Assembly (NCBI GenBank): GCA_900549355.1
Contig: UROA01000105.1
Location: forward strand, 1 to 6,495
From: an uncultured Collinsella sp.
GTDB taxonomy: Bacteria; Actinomycetota; Coriobacteriia; Coriobacteriales; Coriobacteriaceae
Length of the DNA stretch: 6,495 nt
Reading direction: 5' to 3'
Shown: positions 1 to 5,300 of the stretch, one piece after another
Layout of the letters: each line of letters opens with the position of its first letter
Numbering within the stretch: position 1 is the first letter of the stretch
Made by a program: the position numbers and the translations under genes
The notes under the pieces: model-generated
What the model saw: the letters and a program-made list of their open reading frames with translations, nothing else
Told to the model about the DNA's origin: nothing
The model's database searches: none

Positions 1-110
1 ATGCGGTCGGCGATGGCCTCCGCGTAAAACGCCTTGGTCTCCTCCATCTGTTCGGTCGGCAGGCAGGCGAGCAGCTCGCCCAGCCGGCCCAGGAACTCAT
101 CGCGCGTCAT
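1..110 (-). CDS. DUF1700/HAAS-domain protein, N-terminal fragment
   Basis: Only the first 36 codons are in the window; the gene continues past position 1. The fragment begins MTRDEFLGRLGELLACLP and continues with an acidic helix ending EAIADR, which is the usual opening of the HAAS (DUF1700) domain: an MTRxEFL start, a Leu-rich helix, then LP and a Glu-rich helix. In Firmicutes and Actinobacteria such proteins are small membrane proteins encoded directly after a PadR regulator and thought to work with it in envelope-related control; that role is family knowledge. The start is supported by a GAGGGGG ribosome site at 117-123, six bases upstream and inside the end of padR. The ATG overlaps the padR coding end by 14 bp, so the two are almost certainly translationally coupled in one operon. 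Confidence 0.85.
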   Translation of the reverse strand, partial: MTRDEFLGRLGELLACLPTEQMEETKAFYAEAIADR

Positions 111-417
111 GGTGCGCCCCCTCAACGTATGCGTAAATCTCCCGTACGGACGGCCACTCGGCCAGGAACTCCTCGATGCGCGCTCGCCCGTCGTCCGTGA
201 TGCGGTAGTACCGGCGCAGCCGCCCGTTGTGCTCGGCGGAGCGCGCCGTGATGCACCCGGCCTTCTCCAGGCGCTTGAGCAGCGGGTAGAGCGTCGACTC
301 CGTGAGCCCCATGCTCGCCGGTACGTCCTTCACGATCTGGTAGCCGTAGGACTCCTCGCCGGAGACGGCCGCGAGCACGCAGGCCTCCAGGAAGCCGCGC
401 TTCATCTGTGCCTCCAT
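97..417 (-). CDS. PadR-family transcriptional regulator
   Basis: A 106-residue protein of PadR subfamily-2 size. It holds the classic winged-helix pattern: a GFLEACVLAAV helix, then SYGYQIVKDV, then the recognition helix LTESTLYPLLKRLEKAGCI, then a basic wing (GRLRRYYRITDDGRARI). PadR proteins are cytoplasmic dimeric repressors that often sense small hydrophobic ligands and frequently repress their own operon. I chose the ATG at 417 rather than the upstream in-frame ATG at 438. AGGAGG at 425-430 sits seven bases before 417, and the upstream start would place the ribosome site inside the gene. The short C-terminal dimerisation helix (IEEFLAEWPSVREIYAYVEG) is present, so the gene looks intact. 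It overlaps the following DUF1700 gene by 14 bp. GC by hand count over 121-420 is about 68%, higher than the genes to the right. Confidence 0.93.
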   Translation of the reverse strand: MEAQMKRGFLEACVLAAVSGEESYGYQIVKDVPASMGLTESTLYPLLKRLEKAGCITARSAEHNGRLRRYYRITDDGRARIEEFLAEWPSVREIYAYVEGAHHDAR

Positions 418-424
418 CCGCACA

Positions 425-430
425 CCTCCT
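425..430 (-). promoter_or_regulatory. Ribosome binding site that fixes the padR start
   Basis: A perfect AGGAGG on the minus strand lies seven bases before the ATG at 417. It falls inside the codons that would follow the alternative ATG at 438, so it argues for the shorter protein. Confidence 0.8.
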
Positions 431-437
431 CTCGTCA

Positions 438-483
438 TATACTATGCTATACACACTATACGATGCAAGGTATTAGACGTCAA
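438..483 (-). promoter_or_regulatory. padR promoter with overlapping TATAC repeats (possible PadR operator)
   Basis: On the minus strand, TTGACG (478-483) and TATAGT (455-460) are separated by 17 bases, a near-consensus sigma-70 promoter. The expected transcript start is near 448, giving a leader of about 30 bases that contains AGGAGG. Seen on the plus strand, TATAC occurs three times (438-442, 448-452, 457-461), spaced 10 and 9 bp apart, covering the -10 element and the start of the leader. PadR proteins commonly bind AT-rich dyads over their own promoters. Autorepression here is inference. The promoter itself is well supported by sequence. Confidence 0.65.
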
Positions 484-549
484 CTCTCATCGCGAAGATT
501 CTCCGGCCCCTGCGCGCTGCGAACGTGATATCGCGGGGCGGTTGGCATT

Positions 550-832
550 ATGCATGAAACGTCAAGTAACGCTCTTTTGATCCACTTCCACTCGGCCCCA
601 TATGCCTTGTACAACACCCCCCCTTCAACCTTGGGTTCAAGGGAGCCGCTAGGCTGGGCGTGCCGGACGGTAAGGTCCTGGACGCGATGGTGGACTTCTC
701 CGATGCCATAGGGGTCATGGGTCTACGCCGATGGAGGCCCACGCACGCGGCAGGGCTCGCCCGTCACCGCTGGTCGCCGGACGGTCCCCACGCCCCGCTC
801 GCCAACGCGCAGGCGACAGCAGCAGTCCAGCG
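550..832 (+). pseudogene. Possible decayed coding remnant, split at a 7-C run
   Basis: No intact gene covers this stretch. From the ATG at 550 one frame reads MHETSSNALLIHFHSAPYAL and then YNTP. At the seven-C run (617-623) that frame becomes implausible (many Trp and Arg) and stops near 710. The frame beginning with TTC at 624 carries on naturally with FNLGFKGAARLGVPDG and KVLDAMVDFSDAIGVMG. Restoring one C (8 instead of 7) would join the two. After about 720 the reading becomes Arg/Pro/Ala-rich and looks decayed, stopping at TAG 833-835. I do not recognise the family. This may be a degraded gene, a sequencing slip in a homopolymer, or chance openness in GC-rich DNA. A 10-bp direct repeat, GCCGGACGGT, occurs at 662-671 and 776-785. 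The adjoining 484-549 holds nothing I can name. Confidence 0.28.
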
Positions 833-1048
833 CTAGCTGGAGACGCCGGAATGCCCAGAAGATGCGTTTCCCATCACTGCGACAGAGCTTTTTGCAGGGG
901 TGGCAATTTTTCCTAATATCGAGGTCAGCTTGGCTTCGGTAGCCACCTTGAGAGCATCGCCAATAGACTCTTCCTTTATGCGTTCGGCATAATCGTAGGC
1001 AATGCCCAACAATTCCAGTCCCGAGCAACAGGAGTACAATTGCTGCAT
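833..1048 (-). CDS. Small hypothetical protein (71 aa), head to head with luxR
   Basis: I do not recognise this family. The reading frame starts at the ATG whose first base is 1048 and is preceded by AGGTGG (1054-1059) at a good five-base spacing. The product begins MQQLYSCCSGLELLGIAYDY, continues as a charged helix (AERIKEESIGDALKVATEAK), and ends in a Ser/Gly-rich tail (SSVAVMGNASSGHSGVSS) before TAG. Composition looks like a genuine soluble protein rather than an out-of-frame reading. No signal peptide or membrane segment is seen. Weak points are the lack of a convincing promoter upstream, since that DNA is inside luxR, and the presence of a plausible luxR promoter inside the gene on the other strand. 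It could be a real small gene, the stump of a larger one truncated at about 833, or the antisense of a long luxR leader. Confidence 0.42.
   Translation of the reverse strand: MQQLYSCCSGLELLGIAYDYAERIKEESIGDALKVATEAKLTSILGKIATPAKSSVAVMGNASSGHSGVSS
892..919 (+). promoter_or_regulatory. Candidate luxR promoter
   Basis: TTGCAG (892-897) and TAATAT (914-919) are separated by 16 bases in a locally AT-rich patch, the best sigma-70-like match upstream of the regulator on the plus strand. It would give a leader of about 150 bases, transcribed antisense to the small minus-strand gene. It is proposed from the motif only. Confidence 0.35.
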
Positions 1049-1062
1049 TGTTGCCACCTGAT

Positions 1063-1067
1063 GGGAG
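1063..1067 (+). promoter_or_regulatory. Ribosome binding site that decides the luxR start
   Basis: GGGAG lies seven bases before ATG 1075. The only earlier in-frame start is TTG 1048, which has GGAG 13 bases upstream, too far for good initiation. ATG 1075 is therefore preferred. Confidence 0.6.
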
Positions 1068-1074
1068 ATGGAAG

Positions 1075-2079
1075 ATGGACTGCGATGGCTACCCGCGCAT
1101 TCCCATGCCGTTGATGTGCACTGCCTTTGTGCCGGGGCAGATTGACGCTGCGGTTGCAGGCATTTCCGACCCCGATTCGCACGCCATTGCCACGGCAGAA
1201 GCGCTGTACTTTCGCGGACAGGCCACCCTCGCCGCCAAGACGGCGCGCCCCTATCTTGACGCCACCGATCCCGCACTGCGCTATTCCGCATGCTTTATCT
1301 GCGGATATGCCAGCCTGTCGCTCAACCGTATCCCCGACGCCCGCCGGTGCCTTGCTGGCATCCTCGATATGCCAACCGACGAGGAGTCGCCCGCCGTCCA
1401 CGCCACGCATATCCTGTTCGCCTCGGCCGCGAGCGTCCTGCTGCACTTGCCCTCCCCGTATTCTGCCGAAGAGTTTTATCCACTAGCGGCGCATCTGCCC
1501 GAAGGCCTGCGCCTGTTCGCCAGCTACGTGATGGCGCATGCCCTGTACCTGCGCGGCGAATATGGCCGCAGTCTGGGCATGGCGGAAAACGCCCTGATCA
1601 TGAAACAGGGAAGCTATCCCATCTCGGAACTGTTCCTGCACCTGGCAGCTTCCATGGCATGCATGAGCCTCAAGGACATCGACGCCGCAAAGGCACACTT
1701 CGGAGCCGCTTGCAACATTGCGCGCCCCGACGGCCTTATCGAGCTCATTGGCGAGCACCACGGCCTTTTGCAGGGGCTCATCGAGGCATGCTTAAAATCG
1801 CAATACCCCGACGATTTCGCTCGCATCATCGAGATTACGTATCGATTCAGCTACGGCTGGCGGCGCATCCACAACCCCGATTCGGGCGAGGACGTGGCCG
1901 ACGATTTAACGACCACGGAGTTCACCATGGCTATGCTCGCCTGCCGCGGATGGACCAACGCCGAAATCGCACGCCACATGGAAGTTTCGCCGGGCACCGT
2001 TAAAAACCGCCTATCAGGAGTGTATGCCAAACTTGGTATCGGAACTCGCGCCGAGCTGGTCGCCCACATGTTGCGCTAG
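1075..2079 (+). CDS. LuxR-type regulator with TPR-like N-terminal domain
   Basis: A 334-residue cytoplasmic DNA-binding protein. The C-terminal 57 residues are a textbook LuxR (GerE) helix-turn-helix: LTTTE at 278-282 replaces the usual LTPRE, followed by GWTNAEIARHMEVSPGTVKN (292-311) and YAKLGIGTRAELV (317-329). The N-terminal 260 residues are all helical, with helix pairs of TPR/MalT-like character around 43-61, 67-93, 149-174 (LYLRGEYGRSLGMAENAL) and 185-213. No receiver domain, Walker motif, PAS domain or membrane segment is seen, so it resembles a MalT-type regulator without the ATPase part. Its signal is unknown; a ligand or partner protein binding the TPR-like superhelix is the natural inference. 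It is followed after 156 bp by the large surface-protein gene on the same strand, which makes that gene its likely target. Sampled GC is about 57%, below padR. Confidence 0.9.
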   Translation: MDCDGYPRIPMPLMCTAFVPGQIDAAVAGISDPDSHAIATAEALYFRGQATLAAKTARPYLDATDPALRYSACFICGYASLSLNRIPDARRCLAGILDMPTDEESPAVHATHILFASAASVLLHLPSPYSAEEFYPLAAHLPEGLRLFASYVMAHALYLRGEYGRSLGMAENALIMKQGSYPISELFLHLAASMACMSLKDIDAAKAHFGAACNIARPDGLIELIGEHHGLLQGLIEACLKSQYPDDFARIIEITYRFSYGWRRIHNPDSGEDVADDLTTTEFTMAMLACRGWTNAEIARHMEVSPGTVKNRLSGVYAKLGIGTRAELVAHMLR

Positions 2080-2100
2080 CGGCCAGACTGCCCGGCGTAT

Positions 2101-2129
2101 CGAAAGCGCTCCGGGGGCTGACGCTTTCG
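2101..2129 (+). terminator. Stem-loop after luxR (possible terminator or attenuator)
   Basis: CGAAAGCG (2101-2108) pairs perfectly with CGCTTTCG (2122-2129) around a 13-base loop, 22 bp after the luxR stop. There is no T-run behind it, so it is not a clean intrinsic terminator. It may weaken read-through into the surface gene or protect the luxR mRNA end. Confidence 0.4.
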
Positions 2130-2135
2130 CGCGCT

Positions 2136-2208
2136 CAAATTGGACATTTTGGTCCCCGAACGGCACTACCGCCACGGGACACCTTCTCGCAAAATTGGAT
2201 TATTTCCA
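2136..2208 (+). promoter_or_regulatory. Repeated AAATTGGA dyad sites upstream of the surface-protein gene
   Basis: AAATTGGA occurs at 2137-2144 and again at 2192-2199, exactly 55 bp apart. Each copy opens a short inverted repeat: GGAC-N6-GTCC (2142-2155) and TGGA-N5-TCCA (2196-2208). Both lie in the luxR-to-surface-gene gap, the second ending 27 bp before ATG 2236. LuxR-type HTH dimers bind short dyads, so these are candidate operators for the neighbouring regulator. I see no strong -35/-10 pair here, which would fit an activator-dependent promoter. This is inference. Confidence 0.35.
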
Positions 2209-2235
2209 CCGATACCTGCGGGATGGGAGCCAAAG

Positions 2236-2358
2236 ATGCTTGATCGCCGTTCGTTACTTGTTGCCGGAGCATCCTCGCTGGCGAGCATTATGTTGCCGCG
2301 CGTGCCGGGAAGCGCAAATGCCTTCATATTGCCGTTCGCGCCCACCGAAGTCTATGCC
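2236..2358 (+). other. Twin-arginine-like signal peptide coding segment
   Basis: The first 41 residues contain D-R-R-S-L-L at 3-8, then a moderately hydrophobic, Ala/Ser/Gly-rich core (LLVAGASSLASIML), then small-residue cleavage sites ANA (27-29) or VYA (39-41). The paired arginines, the x-L-L after them and the weakly hydrophobic core fit Tat better than Sec. The Tat consensus Ser before RR is Asp here, and position +4 Phe is Leu, so Sec is not excluded. Confidence 0.65.
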
Positions 2359-5300
2359 GACGAAGAAGACCCCTTCAGGGTGCTCGTGCTCTCGCGCACC
2401 ATGTTTGGTGTGGTCGTGGTCGACGTCGCCAACAAGAATACGCCCATCACGGGTGCCCAGGTCACGCTCATATCGCGCTATGCCGCAGGCAAGCAGCTCA
2501 CCGCCACGACCGATGACGAAGGCACGGCCATCTTTGAGGTCGCCCCTCTTTCAGAAGGCTACGTGGACGAGGCAACGCTTCTCGACGCGTACAACTTTAA
2601 CGGCGGCATCTCCATTAGCATGGCAGGCTACCGCGATGTCGAGATTCCCCTTGCGCGTATCCAGGGCGGCACCGCTATTACCGCACCCACACGTCCGCTC
2701 TCCGATGGCGAGCCGTACTTTCGACAGCTCACGTTCGACGAATGGGACATCCAGTACGCTGAAGCCACGTTCATGGCATTGCCGAAGGACGACACGGCAA
2801 ACGAGCAGCCCGATACGCACGCCTTTACCGTGCAGGCACATCTGCCACAGGGTGGACAGGCAACGCTGCGCATCAACAAAGTGACGCCTGCCGCGGGCAG
2901 CTCACCCGAAACCGTCACACAGATTGGCCAAGTCAAGGCCAACGCATCGGGCGCGGATAATCTGGCAACGTTCACACTCGAAGACAAGTTCCTCGATGCG
3001 GCATCGGGCCTTCTGGAAGAAGGGTGCAAGCTGCGCTTTGTCCTCGACTATCAGGGCAAAACCTACACGCTCTCCTCCCCCATGGCCGTTGTCACCGCGC
3101 CGGCCGCAAAGGCGGAATCAGGCTCGACCACCATCATTCCCACCACCATGGACCAAGAGATCACTCCGTTTGATTTCCCCGCGGCGTTTCCCGGTATCGG
3201 CGGCAATAAGTTCACGTGCTGGATGCCCACATTTCCCATTCTGTTCGATTTCTCGTTTGCTGGATACGTGCTGTTTGGCGGAGGGTACAAACCAGCTAGC
3301 TATATGAACGATTCGGGCAACCCTGATCCGGAATACTGGAAGAAATCGCCGCGCGAGTCGGGCGCCAAGCAGGCAAACCGCTACCTCGACGAGATGGAGG
3401 GGAAGTGGAATCAGTACAAGAGGATGAGTGCCGGTTCGGGCACCGATCCAAGAAACACCAAGCTCCTTCGCCACCATTGCACGCCGCTGTTCACGATGGA
3501 TATCGCCACACAGCTGTACGGCTCGCTCGCCTACGATTGGGTGGGCAAAACCTGGGGTAACAACAACGACCCCGCATACGGCAATATTAAGGCCCTCTTC
3601 CAGGTAAGAACCGACCTCAATTGGACCGAGCAGTTTACCCTAGGACCGGTGCCATTTTTCCTAAACGTCAACCCCTGGGTGCTGGCAAAACTGGCGCTCG
3701 CCGTGGGTGCCCACACGCACGGCAGCGGCGCGGCGTTTTTTAAAAACATTTCGCTCGACTATTCAAACACGTCGGGCTCGTTCACCATCCAGATCGGGCT
3801 TGCCGTCACTTTTGGCGCCGGCGTTGCAGGCGTCGCTTCGTCTGCCGTGCGCGGCGCCGCATCCCTCACGCTGTTCATTGGGTACGAGAAGGCAGATGGA
3901 CACCAGCTTCCGCGACTGCGCGTAGGTGCAGACGTCGATGTCGATGTGATACTCCAATTCGTAATGTTCAAGTGGACCACCAAGGCTTGGTCGGGGTCGT
4001 GGCCCACGCTCATCGATTCGTGGAATATGTCGGTGAACAATGGCGACCAGTATGTGCTCCAGCGCTCTGAGTTCGCATTGGGTGGAGATACGCCTTATAC
4101 GCTGGATGCCTGCTTCGGCTCGGCCGGCAACATTGAGGCGGGCGGCGTGCCGCAATTTATCGCATCGGCCACCATCGTCACCAACGCCGAACTGCTCGCA
4201 CGCGCCGAGGTTAAGGCCGCTGCCGTAAACGCCGCGCCTGTCGTGCGCGATTGGGATCGGGCGGTCACGCGCATTGAGCTCGAGGCGGATGCAGAAAGCG
4301 ACGACACGGGACAGATCGAGCATTTCGTCCATGCACTGATAGAGAACGACGAAAACGCCGCGCCGATGTATGAGTACACCTACATCGGTCAGGCAACGAA
4401 CACCGTTGCCGACCCGAACGCCGATTCTGCCGGCGTGTCGGAGGACGAGCGTGGCGGCATCAAGCCCTCGAGCGACAACGTGCTGTTTGCTGGCGTGCTC
4501 AGCGAAGCCCACATGAAGCTGGCAATGATTGCCGGCGTAGAATGCCTGTTCCGTATCGCCTCGGTGCGCTACGGCGACAATGGTCGCTCGCGCCTGGTGG
4601 TACACACAAAGGCAAACGGAACGTGGTCCGCTCCCACGCCTGTGGACTTTCCCCTTGGGTTTGGCGAGGGCGACGTGGAGCGCGACAGCATATACGATTA
4701 CGACTTCGACGTAGTGGAATATACGGACGGAAGAGGAAACCAGGACGCTTACGTGCTGCTGGTCTCGGGCGAGCGCCCCGACGGCGACAACACCCTTTTC
4801 GATACGGCAAGCACAGCCGGCATACTGTCCGTTGTGCGCCTGCGCATAAGCAACGACGGAGTTCGCGTGATGTCGCACACGTCGTGGCGCAGCATCTCGC
4901 GCGGCCGCCTTCAGGAGGATGGCCACCATTGTCTGCAGTGTCCACGCATCACGGTGGGCAAGACGCTGGTCGACGGGCGCCTGTCGGGCGCTTACCTCCA
5001 CCGCCGCGGAACCACCGCAGAAAAGGCGCTGGGCAATGAGGCAGAGGTTGCGCTGGAGTGCTTCACCCTGTGGTCGGATGATTTGGGCGACAGCCTCACG
5101 TTCCGTCAGGTCCTCCGCTTTCCGCAAGCGCCATCGAGCATCGAGCTGGGCGTACCCGAGAATATCAACGGCAAAATGGTGGTGCCCGTTGCATACGAAA
5201 CTGCAAACGGTTGTGGCTGCGCATCGTATGCCGTGATCGGCCAGTCCATCGCGGGTTGGGGCGTTATGCCACCAGATGCCACAGTACCCCACGCGGTGCC

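Noticed and set aside
34..528. A 164-codon plus-strand frame
   Set aside because: It is antisense to the well-supported padR gene and its promoter, and the product has no recognisable family.
827..840. Short dyad CCAGC-GCTA-GCTGG at the end of the small minus-strand gene
   Set aside because: A five-base stem with no T-run is too weak to call a terminator.
1025..1054. Inverted repeat GCAACA/TGTTGC before the luxR start
   Set aside because: The stem is only six bases with an 18-base loop, so it may be chance; not enough to call a riboswitch or operator.
1290..2003. A 237-codon plus-strand frame inside luxR
   Set aside because: It is an out-of-frame reading of the regulator, rich in Arg, Pro and His, with no domain.
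2024..2884. A 286-codon plus-strand frame bridging luxR and the surface gene
   Set aside because: It runs out of frame through the luxR HTH end and the surface signal peptide. The product is Ser/Arg/Pro-rich and featureless, while both overlapped frames carry clear domains.
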